DNA of 64,000 nucleotides from Alkalihalobacterium elongatum (GTDB lineage Bacteria; Bacillota; Bacilli; Bacillales; Bacillaceae_F): positions 1 through 64,000 of the forward strand of contig NZ_WMKZ01000004.1 of NCBI RefSeq assembly GCF_019024285.1, given 5' to 3'. Each line of letters starts with the position of its first letter. Positions within the stretch are counted from its first letter, which is position 1. Positions 18,355-26,364 of this stretch are shown here, one piece after another. The translations under genes were made by a program, and so were the position numbers. The notes under the pieces were generated by a model, which saw only the letters and a list, made by a program, of their open reading frames with translations, searched no databases and was not told the DNA's origin.

Positions 18355-18427
18355 ATATTAAGGGATTCATGAGTAGGCATTAACAATACGTTAAACTAAT
18401 ATAAACAGTTGTTAATATTTCAATTAA
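18355..18427 (-). promoter_or_regulatory. pstS: PhoP-box-like array of the first pst operon
   Basis: Minus-strand hexamers TTAATT (18427), TTAACA (18415), TTATAT (18404), TTAACG (18394) and TTAATG (18383) follow each other every 10-12 bp. A -10-like TAATAT (18360-18355) lies 17 nt further, longer than in the other arrays. The plus strand also reads TTAACA and TTAAAC 11 bp apart here. Three CTTAATAT copies lie just beyond (18443-18477). Confidence 0.55.
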
Positions 18428-18690
18428 TAAATGCTTATTTCACTTAATATTTTCTTAATATCTGGTTTTCTTAATATCTACGAATATGTTAATGCCTGTT
18501 GATATATCGCCAATTTTCTACATTTCCCACCTTTTTATTTAATGGTCTGTAATTTTATTAACAAGATCAAAAAATTCTCGTGAACAGAAAAATACATGTG
18601 ATGAAGAAATTATGTAAAAGTATATGAAGGATTTGTAATTATCTAAAAATAAACTTGTCTCTCTTATATTTCCAATTTCTTTCTAGTATG

Positions 18691-18731
18691 ATGGCATTAA
18701 CACATCAGCGATTGCTTATGTGCAAAGCCAT
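18691..18731 (+). other. Leader hairpin upstream of the small lipoprotein
   Basis: ATGGC/GCCAT and CACAT/ATGTG form a two-part stem with an asymmetric internal loop, beginning inside a possible -10 (TATGAT, 18688-18693). Whether it is transcribed or regulatory is unknown. Confidence 0.3.
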
Positions 18732-18788
18732 GTCACCTGTCTCGTGAGTAATATTCTTTAGAAAATGAACTCAATGGAGGTAGAAACA

Positions 18789-18929
18789 ATGAAGAAAAAA
18801 TGGTTACTTACTTTAATGTCTGGTGCTTTAGCCGTTAGTGTTTTAGCAGCGTGCGGGGAAGTAAACGAAGATTTTACGGATGACCAAAACGAGGAAATCC
18901 CTATCGAAGAAACTGAAACAACAGATTAA
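18789..18929 (+). CDS. Small secreted lipoprotein (46 residues)
   Basis: The product starts MKKKWLLTLMSGAL, with a basic, hydrophobic signal ending in the lipobox VLAAC (Cys20). A 26-residue acidic tail rich in Glu, Asp and Thr follows. TGGAGG lies 8 nt before the ATG. It would be lipid-anchored on the outside of the membrane. It is divergent from pstS and sits in the same Pho-box-rich region. I recognise no family, and it has no catalytic domain. Confidence 0.75.
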   Translation: MKKKWLLTLMSGALAVSVLAACGEVNEDFTDDQNEEIPIEETETTD

Positions 18930-18940
18930 TTTCTTAAAAA

Positions 18941-18985
18941 TATAGTAAAAGGGTGGAGCAATTTTCTGACTCCACCCTTCTCTAT
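18941..18985. terminator. Bidirectional terminator
   Basis: AAGGGTGGAG and CTCCACCCTT form a 10-bp stem, with T-rich flanks on both strands. It serves the small lipoprotein and the opposing yhfI. Confidence 0.85.
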
Positions 18986-18988
18986 TCC

Positions 18989-19723
18989 TTATTTTTCAAA
19001 AATCCAACCTGTGCTTGCTAATTCTAATGGGCCTTGATAGTATGATTCAACTTGTTGTACCAATTGGTTTCGATCACCAAAATGTGGTAAGTGTGTTAAA
19101 AGTAACTGTTTCGTATTTGCTTTTTGCGCAAGGATACCGACATCTCGACTGTTCATATGGCCAGCCGCAGTAGGATCTTGGTGCTCATAAAAGGTGCATT
19201 CTGCAACAAGTAAGTCACAATCTAAAGCAAACTGATGTAATTCTTGGAAATAACTCGTGTCTGCTGTATAAACAATCGTTGTATTTCCGTCTGTTATTTT
19301 CATTGCAAAACAAGGCGAAGGATGCTTTGTTTTTAAAAATGAAATTGAAAAAGGACCTACATTTAATACCTTTTCAGGATTATAAGGTATTGCTGTAACA
19401 TGCGGCTCGTATGAAATTAAATTATATTTTTCTTTATCAAGTAAATGACCATAAGCAACTAATTTCTTTTCTTCCGCTTTCCACGTGTTATGTAATAAAC
19501 GCGCATATTGAAGAACACCCAGATCAGAGAAGTGATCATGATGATAATGAGAAAAAATTAACGCATCTATTTCCTCAATTGGACAGTAGTTTTGTAGTTG
19601 ACTTACAACTCCACTGCCACAATCAATGAGTAAACGAAAATCATCTTTTTCAATTAAATACCCACTTGAAGCTTCTCCTGCTTCAGGGTAACCATGCCAA
19701 TAACCAATTACAGTAAATTTCAT
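18989..19723 (-). CDS. yhfI: YhfI-like metallo-beta-lactamase-fold hydrolase
   Basis: A 244-residue cytosolic hydrolase of the metallo-beta-lactamase fold, close to Bacillus YhfI and the RNase Z-type branch. The metal motif is SHYHHDHFSD near residue 59, with further ligands in KTKHPS, YTADTS and LLTHL. Family members cleave phosphodiesters or similar esters. The natural substrate is not known. The start overlaps the end of a HepT remnant as ATGA, so that sequence became the gene's immediate leader. Confidence 0.85.
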   Translation of the reverse strand: MKFTVIGYWHGYPEAGEASSGYLIEKDDFRLLIDCGSGVVSQLQNYCPIEEIDALIFSHYHHDHFSDLGVLQYARLLHNTWKAEEKKLVAYGHLLDKEKYNLISYEPHVTAIPYNPEKVLNVGPFSISFLKTKHPSPCFAMKITDGNTTIVYTADTSYFQELHQFALDCDLLVAECTFYEHQDPTAAGHMNSRDVGILAQKANTKQLLLTHLPHFGDRNQLVQQVESYYQGPLELASTGWIFEK

Positions 19724-19890
19724 TCCATGTCACTCTCCTTTTCCATGATAACCACTTTTGAATATTGCTGAAAATCAGTTAGATACCTCATTAAGATACT
19801 TTCTAATATATCTAAATTCACTTTTTGATAATCGTGAACAGCTATATCTCTGAAACCAACCATCGCTTTCATTTTTTGAACAACTATTTT
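19720..19890 (-). pseudogene. C-terminal remnant of a HepT-type HEPN toxin
   Basis: A 56-codon open stretch reads MVGFRDIAVHDYQKVNLDIL, the signature R-x4-H-x-Y end of HepT (DUF86) RNase toxins of HepT/MntA pairs. The upstream frame is closed by TAA, no ribosome binding site precedes the first Met, and the N-terminal 90 residues and the MntA antitoxin are absent. It is therefore a decayed gene. Its stop codon overlaps the yhfI start. Confidence 0.75.
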
Positions 19891-19986
19891 TTAATTTCAG
19901 ATATAGACCTCATTTTATCACCATCTCGTCTACCCTATCCTTCATCATGTATAAGTAATTCGCTTCCTATACATAAATCTCCTTCT

Positions 19987-20033
19987 TTAATAATGGTGCC
20001 AGGCACCTTTTATGTGCCTGGCACCATTATTAA
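19987..20033. repeat. Perfect palindromic element (GTGCCTGGCAC type)
   Basis: A 20-bp perfect inverted repeat with a 7-nt loop, containing GGTGCCAGGCAC. Palindromes with this core are dispersed in Bacillaceae genomes, from memory. It lies between rpmA and the HepT remnant, away from any promoter I can see. Confidence 0.7.
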
Positions 20034-20035
20034 TA

Positions 20036-20077
20036 AAATAAAAAAACTCTTGAGCTCATATGAGTTCAAGAGTTTTT
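20036..20077 (-). terminator. Terminator of the rplU-prp-rpmA operon
   Basis: AAAACTCTTGAACTCA pairs with TGAGCTCAAGAGTTTT, followed on the minus strand by a long T-run, just past the rpmA stop. Confidence 0.9.
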
Positions 20078-20084
20078 GGCAGCA

Positions 20085-20369
20085 TTATTGAGCTGCTGGG
20101 TATACACTTACTTGTTTGCGATCACGACCAACGCGCTCGAATTTAACCACGCCGTCTACTTTCGCAAATAACGTGTCGTCTCCACCTTTACCTACGTTTA
20201 CACCAGGGTAAATACGAGTTCCACGTTGACGTACTAGGATTGAACCGCCTGTTACAGTTTGACCGTCAGCACGCTTAGTACCTAGACGCTTAGAGATAGA
20301 GTCACGACCGTTCTTTGTACTACCTACCCCTTTTTTACTTGCAAAAAATTGAAGGTTCATTTTTAACAT
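20085..20369 (-). CDS. rpmA: Ribosomal protein bL27
   Basis: A 94-residue large-subunit ribosomal protein located near the peptidyl-transferase centre. It has the Firmicutes N-terminal extension [14 protein letters not shown], cleaved after the paired Phe-Phe-Ala by Prp, whose gene is adjacent. The core [20 protein letters not shown] is typical. I start at the ATG 6-7 nt after GGGAGGTG. The order rplU-prp-rpmA is conserved. Confidence 0.98.
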   Translation of the reverse strand: MLKMNLQFFASKKGVGSTKNGRDSISKRLGTKRADGQTVTGGSILVRQRGTRIYPGVNVGKGGDDTLFAKVDGVVKFERVGRDRKQVSVYPAAQ

Positions 20370-20383
20370 TGTATTCACCTCCC

Positions 20384-20713
20384 CTAATTTTGGATTGAAA
20401 TATGCTTGCTGTATTCTGCTTCGATTGAGCGTAAGGCTACGATCATACCTTCTAAAAGAAGTTGTACTTTCTCATAAGTTTGTACGTCTAGTCCATCTGG
20501 AACCGTACAGCGGAGAAAGCCTCCGTCACCTTCTAAGTCAATGTGAGGTTCCACTTGACATAGCTCTGCAATTGCATTGATCGCTCCAAATGAAACAGCA
20601 GAAGCACCTGCACAGACGATGTCATGACCATAAGGACCAGCCTCTGCATGGCCACTCATCGTAAAAGAATGTATGTGTCGCTTTTCATTACGTTCTATTT
20701 GAACTGTAATCAT
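20384..20713 (-). CDS. prp: Ribosomal-processing cysteine protease Prp
   Basis: A 109-residue protease that removes the N-terminal extension of bL27, an essential step in Firmicutes ribosome maturation. The catalytic His is in MSGHAEAG (His22) and the Cys in DIVCAGAS (Cys34), both conserved. It lies between rplU and rpmA, as in B. subtilis (ysxB). Confidence 0.96.
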   Translation of the reverse strand: MITVQIERNEKRHIHSFTMSGHAEAGPYGHDIVCAGASAVSFGAINAIAELCQVEPHIDLEGDGGFLRCTVPDGLDVQTYEKVQLLLEGMIVALRSIEAEYSKHISIQN

Positions 20714-20724
20714 CGTTTTACCTA

Positions 20725-21030
20725 TTACGCGTTGATTTTTTCAATAACAACTTTTGTGTAAGGTTGACGATGACCTTGCTTACGACGGTAGTTTTTCTTA
20801 GCTTTGTATTTGTAAACAGTGATCTTCTTCGCACGACCGTGTTTTTCAACTTTAGCCGTTACAGAAGCACCTTCAACAAATGGAGCTCCAACTTTAACGT
20901 CGTTACCACCAACAAATAGTACTTTATCGAAAGTCACTTGCTCATCTTCAGTGTTTAACTTCTCGATGTAAACCTCTTGACCTTCTTGTACTTTGATTTG
21001 CTTTCCGCCTGTTTCAATAATTGCGTACAT
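20725..21030 (-). CDS. rplU: Ribosomal protein bL21
   Basis: A 101-residue 50S subunit protein starting [11 protein letters not shown] and ending with the basic [20 protein letters not shown] block that binds 23S rRNA. GGAGGTG lies before the ATG at 21028-21030. It begins the rplU-prp-rpmA operon and has an L21 leader. Confidence 0.98.
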   Translation of the reverse strand: MYAIIETGGKQIKVQEGQEVYIEKLNTEDEQVTFDKVLFVGGNDVKVGAPFVEGASVTAKVEKHGRAKKITVYKYKAKKNYRRKQGHRQPYTKVVIEKINA

Positions 21031-21140
21031 GTACTTGCACCTCCTCAATTTCTAAGACTCGCCATTTGCAGGTAGCTACATCGTAGCTTTAGAAAACCTG
21101 TTCTGTGCGGTTGTAGCTTTTTGGGTGCGATCCAAATAAC
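21031..21140 (-). ncRNA. L21 ribosomal protein leader
   Basis: The minus-strand leader has AAGCTACAACCGC, CAGAACAGG, then AAGCTACGATGTAGCT and the GGAGGTGC ribosome binding site, in the order seen in the conserved Firmicutes L21 leader RNA. This RNA is thought to mediate feedback by L21. Confidence 0.8.
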
Positions 21141-21177
21141 TAACAAAAAATATGATACCATAAATTAAAAATAAAAG

Positions 21178-22668
21178 TCAATGTTCTTTCATTAAACGTT
21201 CAAGCTTTTTCTGCGCCTCTAACTGGCTACCCATAAAGGGAATTCCATATTGCTGTTCTATCATATCTCTATTTTCAAAAATAAAAATTTTAAAATGCAG
21301 AGCTTCTTCTAGGCGCTTAAGATGCTCGTCCTTTTTTCCACGTAAAACTTCAGACACATGTGGTGGTAGCTCCAATACAAGCGCCTCATGGTCCATGCCA
21401 CGATACTCCCACAATAACCTTTCAACATGGAAAGCTTGCGCTTCATTTGATAGAACTGATCCTTTTCCTTTACAGGTTGGGCAAACTTTCGATAAGCTGT
21501 CCTGCAAATTTTGCCTAATTTTTTTCCTCGTCATCTCGACGAGCCCTAGCCCAGTTAAACCAAGAACATTTGTTTTAGTTCGGTCCTTTTCTAGAGCATT
21601 CTTGAAATAATTTAGTACATCTATTCGATCCTGCTCAGCTTTCATATCAATAAAATCAATGATTATGATCCCCGAAATATCTCTAAGTCTAAGCTGCCTT
21701 GCTATTTCTCTTGATGCTTCAATATTCGTACGTTTAATCGTATCTTGTAAATCATTTTTTCCTATGAACTTTCCAGTGTTAACATCGATGACAGTTAATG
21801 CTTCGGTTTGATCGATCATTAGATAGGCACCATTTTTCAGCCAGACCTGCCGTCTCAAAGCTTTATCCAACTCTTTATCAATACCATATTCCGAAAAAAT
21901 GTTTTCCTTGCCTTGGTAAAAGTTCAACTTTTCTTTTCGTTGGGGACCGAGAAGATCTACAATCCTTTTATAATCAGAAAAATTATCAATGAAAATTTCT
22001 TCTACATGATCTAAGGAGAAGTCTCGAAAAATCCTTTCAATTAATCCTGTATCTTGATGGATTAGGGCTGGAGGCTTTGCTTCTCTTTTTTCTTTCCAAG
22101 TTTCCTCCCAAAACCCTCTTAGAATTCGAATATCCTCTTCGATTTCTTCACGGCTAGCCCCTTCACAAACCGTTCGGATAATTAAACCTTCCTCATTTAT
22201 AGTAAGCTCTTCTCCTAGTAACTGTAATCTTGTTCTTTCTGCTTCGGAGCGAATTTTTCTGGAAACACCAATGTAATTACCATTCGGCATATAAACAATG
22301 TATTTTCCTGGAAACGAAACAACTCCTGAAAGTCGTGGCCCCTTCGTTCCAAAACCTTCTTTTGTAACTTGAACGAGAAGCTCTTCTCCTTTTTTTACAA
22401 GCTCACTTATATTCTTTTTCTTTTTTACTTCATCGCTCAATGGCAGCTTCTGAAAAGAAAGCAAATCATCCCGGTATAAAAATGCATTTTTATCACGCCC
22501 AATATCTACAAAAGCAGCTTGCATCCCAGGTAACACATTTACTACTCGCCCTTTATATACATTACCAACAATGCGATTTTCTACTGAGCGTTCAATAAGT
22601 AGTTCAACTACTTTTTCATCTTCGAGTATCGCAGCTCGTCGTTCTCTCGTTGCCATATTAAAATACAT
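21178..22668 (-). CDS. rng: Ribonuclease G (RNase E/G family)
   Basis: A 496-residue endoribonuclease that cuts single-stranded RNA in rRNA and mRNA processing. An S1-like domain (residues 30-120, GNVYKGRVVNVLPGMQAAFV) is followed by the catalytic domain with metal-site VIDVNTGKF near 300, IIIIDFIDM near 345, and the Zn-link CPTCKGKG near 405. ATG 22666-22668 has a poor GGTGATGG site 12 nt upstream, and TTG 22677 is an alternative. B. subtilis has no RNase E/G. Here the gene sits between spoIVFB and rplU. Confidence 0.93.
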   Translation of the reverse strand: MYFNMATRERRAAILEDEKVVELLIERSVENRIVGNVYKGRVVNVLPGMQAAFVDIGRDKNAFLYRDDLLSFQKLPLSDEVKKKKNISELVKKGEELLVQVTKEGFGTKGPRLSGVVSFPGKYIVYMPNGNYIGVSRKIRSEAERTRLQLLGEELTINEEGLIIRTVCEGASREEIEEDIRILRGFWEETWKEKREAKPPALIHQDTGLIERIFRDFSLDHVEEIFIDNFSDYKRIVDLLGPQRKEKLNFYQGKENIFSEYGIDKELDKALRRQVWLKNGAYLMIDQTEALTVIDVNTGKFIGKNDLQDTIKRTNIEASREIARQLRLRDISGIIIIDFIDMKAEQDRIDVLNYFKNALEKDRTKTNVLGLTGLGLVEMTRKKIRQNLQDSLSKVCPTCKGKGSVLSNEAQAFHVERLLWEYRGMDHEALVLELPPHVSEVLRGKKDEHLKRLEEALHFKIFIFENRDMIEQQYGIPFMGSQLEAQKKLERLMKEH

Positions 22669-22873
22669 TCGATACAACTACCATCACCAACTTTAGTTTA
22701 TATCCTCTTATTGTACTGTATATCTTTAGTAAAGTGAAAAGATGTTACTACTATTTTAGCTCTCTTCTTCCGTACATAGTCATCTTTATACGTGAAAGAA
22801 AGAACTGCCGATTTTAAAGTTCACGAAACACCATTTTATAAAAAAGCTGTTTTCGTAAACATTTTACTATTTC

Positions 22874-22904
22874 AAAAAGCTTCACGCTTTAGCGTGAAGC
22901 TTTT
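22874..22904. terminator. Orphan hairpin terminator
   Basis: AAAAGCTTCACGCT and its complement form a perfect 14-bp stem with T-runs on both strands. No gene ends nearby on either strand, since the next gene (23098) reads away from it. I see no other feature between 22669 and 23097 apart from A/T-rich promoter-like sequence. Confidence 0.6.
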
Positions 22905-23097
22905 GCTTGGTTAACAGTCCAATAGTAAAAAGCAGCACCTAAGAAGGGAGACTATAAAAAAACAACAAAATTCGTTTTTATTCTAGTTTAAATTGTAAAT
23001 TTTTTTATAAAGAAATTGCTATATTTTTTACAAAGGTTTAATATTAATATAAATATATTTAATAATTATACATTTTTTTCATATTGTGGGAGGAGTT

Positions 23098-23484
23098 ATG
23101 GGTAGGACGTTTATTTATTTGGTTGAGGATGAGCCAGCTCATGCAATGTTGATAACCTATCATATAGAAAAGCTTGGTTATCATGTAATTTACTTTGATA
23201 ATGGTCGTGATTTCCTTCAAGCTCTACCAGACGATCTCAACTTCCTTATTGTTAGCGACCAATTGGCTGACATGGACTCGATCAAGCTTTGTCAGACCGT
23301 CCAGGAAAAGCTCAACAAACCTGTTCGTACGATTGTGACTAGCACGGGGGTATTAAATCACCAACTTAGTGAGTATGATTCCTATACTGCTTATTTACAA
23401 AAACCTTTTTCAATATCAGATTTAAGAGAAAAATTAAACATGACATTTAAACAACCTGTTCTTACATACCATCCTTGTAATTAA
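23098..23484 (+). CDS. Stand-alone response-regulator receiver domain
   Basis: A 128-residue single receiver with no output domain, so it would act by protein contact like CheY or Spo0F. Glu10-Asp11 form the acidic pocket, Asp54 (LIVSDQLADMD) is the likely phosphoacceptor, with a loop one residue shorter than usual and lacking the Pro, and Lys102-Pro103 is conserved. I start at the ATG after GGAGGAG. It is the only plus-strand gene in this stretch and has its own terminator. No kinase is adjacent. Confidence 0.8.
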   Translation: MGRTFIYLVEDEPAHAMLITYHIEKLGYHVIYFDNGRDFLQALPDDLNFLIVSDQLADMDSIKLCQTVQEKLNKPVRTIVTSTGVLNHQLSEYDSYTAYLQKPFSISDLREKLNMTFKQPVLTYHPCN

Positions 23485-23496
23485 ACATAAAATTTA

Positions 23497-23528
23497 GCAG
23501 ACGATTTAACCTTCGTCTGCTTTTATTT
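23497..23528 (+). terminator. Terminator after the receiver gene
   Basis: GCAGACGA and TCGTCTGC form a hairpin followed by TTTTATTTTT. The remaining 100 nt to spoIVFB show nothing else clear. Confidence 0.85.
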
Positions 23529-23631
23529 TTGCACTCAACTCAACTTATTTAGGAAATGGCTGTTTTAAGGTTGCTATCCATTAATATGGTACATCGTGAA
23601 CTGTTCATTTCTACGATGTGCATAGTAGCAC

Positions 23632-24474
23632 CTATGAAATAAAAACTTCTTTTAATTGGCGATCGATCGCCCTCTGGTTAAAATAAGCATCTAATAACAT
23701 TTTCTCGGTAATACAATGATTTCGGTCAATCGTAATTATATGCTGATGCCCGCGTCGAAATTGATCTAATACTTGGCGGACCTTCATATGCTGATGAACT
23801 TTAATCGAATGATGCCTTAAATGACGTTCCTGTAAATAAAAACGTTCTAGTAAAAAACGCATAAATACATAGTGTCGTTGCTTCCACTCTAAATAATTTG
23901 CAATACATAAAAATGTTAAAACAACCCATAAATTTAAATGAAAAGGAAATAATTTCAAACTAATTAAACCAATAATGATAATGCCAGTTATCGAAAGTAA
24001 TAATGTCAATTTCTGTCCTTGCTTATACGGGAGTTTATACGTACATGCTAGATGTAAAATACGTCCACCATCTAATGGCCATATAGGCAATAGGTTAAAT
24101 CCTAGGATCATTAGATTATGCCATACAAACAGCTGATGATCTGCTGTCGACCATATAGGAGTCTGAACCAAAAGAAAAGATGCTCCAATCATCCAAAGGT
24201 GCTGTGCTGGGCCCGAAATAATGACAATCAACTCTTCATGAAACGGTCGATTTGAACTCTCATTCATTTCCGCCACTCCTCCGAATGGAAGCAACTCAAC
24301 TTTAGAAATCCTCCATTTAAACCACTTTGCAGCAAATACATGACCCATTTCATGGATAAAAACGATCAAAAACACCATGATAACTTCTCGAAAGTAGCCA
24401 GTTATAATACCCATACCGAGTACGAACCAAAATAGAGGATTTATTTTTATTTTTGAAAGAAGCGAATTATTCAA
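23632..24474 (-). CDS. spoIVFB: Sporulation intramembrane metalloprotease SpoIVFB
   Basis: A 280-residue site-2-type protease that processes pro-sigma-K in the mother-cell outer forespore membrane. The zinc motif HEMGH is at residues 41-45 and the second motif PLDGGR near 144. About six membrane segments lie before residue 190, then a CBS-like C-terminal part (KVRQVLDQF). It overlaps spoIVFA by 8 nt, so the protease and its regulator are co-translated. Confidence 0.95.
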   Translation of the reverse strand: MNNSLLSKIKINPLFWFVLGMGIITGYFREVIMVFLIVFIHEMGHVFAAKWFKWRISKVELLPFGGVAEMNESSNRPFHEELIVIISGPAQHLWMIGASFLLVQTPIWSTADHQLFVWHNLMILGFNLLPIWPLDGGRILHLACTYKLPYKQGQKLTLLLSITGIIIIGLISLKLFPFHLNLWVVLTFLCIANYLEWKQRHYVFMRFLLERFYLQERHLRHHSIKVHQHMKVRQVLDQFRRGHQHIITIDRNHCITEKMLLDAYFNQRAIDRQLKEVFIS

Positions 24475-25261
24475 AACTAATCACATCATTTGGATCAATA
24501 TAGTCTTCGCCTTCTTTAATTGACAAGTAATAAATTCCTTTGCCTGCTTCCTCACTAGCTGAAACCTTACCAACAGATTTACCAGCTTCTATATGATCGT
24601 ATAATTTAACATCAACAGTTTCTAGCATTCCGTACCATGATTGGCCTCCGTCATAATGCTGAATAGCGACCGTACGTCCAAGCCTCTCTTCTTCCCCTAC
24701 AAAAATAACAAGTCCTGATTTAACGGCTTCAACGTTAGCATCAATCTCTGTTTCTACGAGAATTCCTGTTCCGTTTTGCTGAAAGTCTTCGCGGATCTGG
24801 CCTGTAGCAGGAACTGCATAAGCTACGGGAGGTGCTTCTTCTGTATCCTCAAGTGCTACATCCATAGACATTGGTAAGAGCGCTAATGGACGACCAAATT
24901 GTTCTTCATACCAGTTAGCTATAGCGGCAAATTGAAACTCTTGCTCATACGACTGTTTGACAACCTGTCTTGCATTTTCAAGTTGTGGCATTCCACTATT
25001 AAACATAATGGCAACAAGTAAAAACAAAACAACAGCTATCATTGAACGCATTAAAAACCAATCTTTTTGTTTCCACTTTTCCTCGGTGCCGATTTTCTTT
25101 TTTTCTTGAAAGACATAAAAATCTGGTTCATCCCGCGATTCTGAATGTCGATCATATAAAAGTGGAGCTGATCGTTCTCGTTCTTTTCGGGCTCCTTTCC
25201 CTTGGGCCTCTCTTCTTCTAGACTCAATTTGCCTTCTAATTTTATCGATTCGTTTAGACAT
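24467..25261 (-). CDS. spoIVFA: SpoIVFA, regulator of SpoIVFB
   Basis: A 264-residue membrane protein that holds SpoIVFB inactive until the sigma-K checkpoint signal. A basic cytoplasmic region (1-70) is followed by one membrane segment (about 73-92) and a C-terminal domain like LytM/M23 peptidases (VKSGLVIFVGEEERLGRTVA) without the zinc ligands. I start at ATG 25259-25261 after GGATGGGG. In related genomes it follows minD directly. Here 8.4 kb of nitrate genes come between. Confidence 0.9.
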   Translation of the reverse strand: MSKRIDKIRRQIESRRREAQGKGARKERERSAPLLYDRHSESRDEPDFYVFQEKKKIGTEEKWKQKDWFLMRSMIAVVLFLLVAIMFNSGMPQLENARQVVKQSYEQEFQFAAIANWYEEQFGRPLALLPMSMDVALEDTEEAPPVAYAVPATGQIREDFQQNGTGILVETEIDANVEAVKSGLVIFVGEEERLGRTVAIQHYDGGQSWYGMLETVDVKLYDHIEAGKSVGKVSASEEAGKGIYYLSIKEGEDYIDPNDVISFE

Positions 25262-25494
25262 TACATACCCCATCCTTTTCCCGACAGATTCTTCTAGTCT
25301 CGTCCCACTTTTTTACTCTATCTTATGACTTGTCCGTTCTTTATATGACATAAATCAGAGGGATAATGAGAGATTACTAAAATCAAAAGTTACCGTTGTA
25401 GGCGCGTAAATAGTGCCGTTTTCCTGTAGAAATTAGAAATCACAAGTTAAATAACAGTTGGTTAATATTTGTAGTAGGCACAGAACTTGGAAAA

Positions 25495-25524
25495 GAAAAT
25501 AAAAAGACACACAAATTGTGTGTC
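25495..25524 (-). terminator. Terminator of the nitrate cluster
   Basis: GACACACAA and TTGTGTGTC form a hairpin followed on the minus strand by TTTTTATTTT. The remaining gap to spoIVFA (25262-25494) holds nothing I can name. Confidence 0.85.
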
Positions 25525-25544
25525 CACAGGCATTATCGTATGTT

Positions 25545-26342
25545 TTAACCAATGTGGCTTTCCTCATAATCATACATCTCTTCCAACTGGCGCTCTTCAT
25601 ACCAAGCGAGCTTTTCCCTTAAGTTCACTACTTCTCCCACAACAATAATAGCTGGAGATTGGATGTTAGCATACGCTGCTTTTTCTACGATCGTTTCAAG
25701 TTCACCACTAAGTGTTCTTTGTTGGTTCGTTGTTCCTTGTTCTATTAATGCGATCGCGGTATTTGGTGTTCGCCCGTACTTTATAAGGTTTTCACAAATC
25801 GCTGATAGATTAGAAAGTCCCATATAAAAAACGAGTGTATCAACATTATTCGCAAGGTGTTTCCAGTTAATATCTAGGCTCTTTGTTTCAGATCGTCTGT
25901 GACCTGTAATAAACGTAACCGAAGAGCTGTAGTCTCGATGGGTTACTGGAATTCCAGCATACATAGGCACAGAAATACCAGACGTAATTCCTGGGATGAA
26001 TTCAAATTCTATTTGATGGTCCGCACAGTATTCCGCTTCTTCTCCACCTCGACCAAACATGCATGGGTCACCGCCTTTAAGCCGTACAACATGCTTTCCT
26101 CGTTTAGCTTGTAATACTAAAATTTCATTAATATGATGTTGCGGGATAGTATGTTGGTTTGCCATTTTACCACAAAAAATTAATTCTACTTCCTTTTTGG
26201 CATATTTGATCATATCAGGATTAACTAGCCGGTCGTAGACAATTACATCTGCGCTTTGAATCGCTTCCAAACCTTTAATTGTAAGCAGCTTAGGATCTCC
26301 AGGACCAGCCCCTACCAAGTATACCTTTCCTTTTCTATTCAT
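25545..26342 (-). CDS. sumT: Uroporphyrinogen-III C-methyltransferase
   Basis: A 265-residue SAM-dependent enzyme that makes precorrin-2, the first step to siroheme, the cofactor of the nitrite reductase encoded upstream. It has the SAM-site VGAGPGDP near residue 9, RLKGGDPCMFGRG near 84 and PGITSG near 115. I choose ATG 26340-26342, 7 nt after GGAGGGGG. It is the last gene of the nitrate cluster and corresponds to NasF. No siroheme dehydrogenase/chelatase gene is nearby. Confidence 0.93.
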   Translation of the reverse strand: MNRKGKVYLVGAGPGDPKLLTIKGLEAIQSADVIVYDRLVNPDMIKYAKKEVELIFCGKMANQHTIPQHHINEILVLQAKRGKHVVRLKGGDPCMFGRGGEEAEYCADHQIEFEFIPGITSGISVPMYAGIPVTHRDYSSSVTFITGHRRSETKSLDINWKHLANNVDTLVFYMGLSNLSAICENLIKYGRTPNTAIALIEQGTTNQQRTLSGELETIVEKAAYANIQSPAIIVVGEVVNLREKLAWYEERQLEEMYDYEESHIG

Positions 26343-26364
26343 TAAGCATCCCCCTCCATACCGT

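Noticed and set aside
18691-18760. Possible c-di-GMP-I riboswitch (contains GCAAAGCC)
   Set aside because: The GGCAAA strand, the GNRA loop and its receptor are missing, and the following sequence does not fit the class I core.
19825-20091. Plus-strand 88-codon open frame opposite the HepT remnant
   Set aside because: It runs through the palindrome and a terminator and lacks a ribosome site, so it is an antisense shadow.
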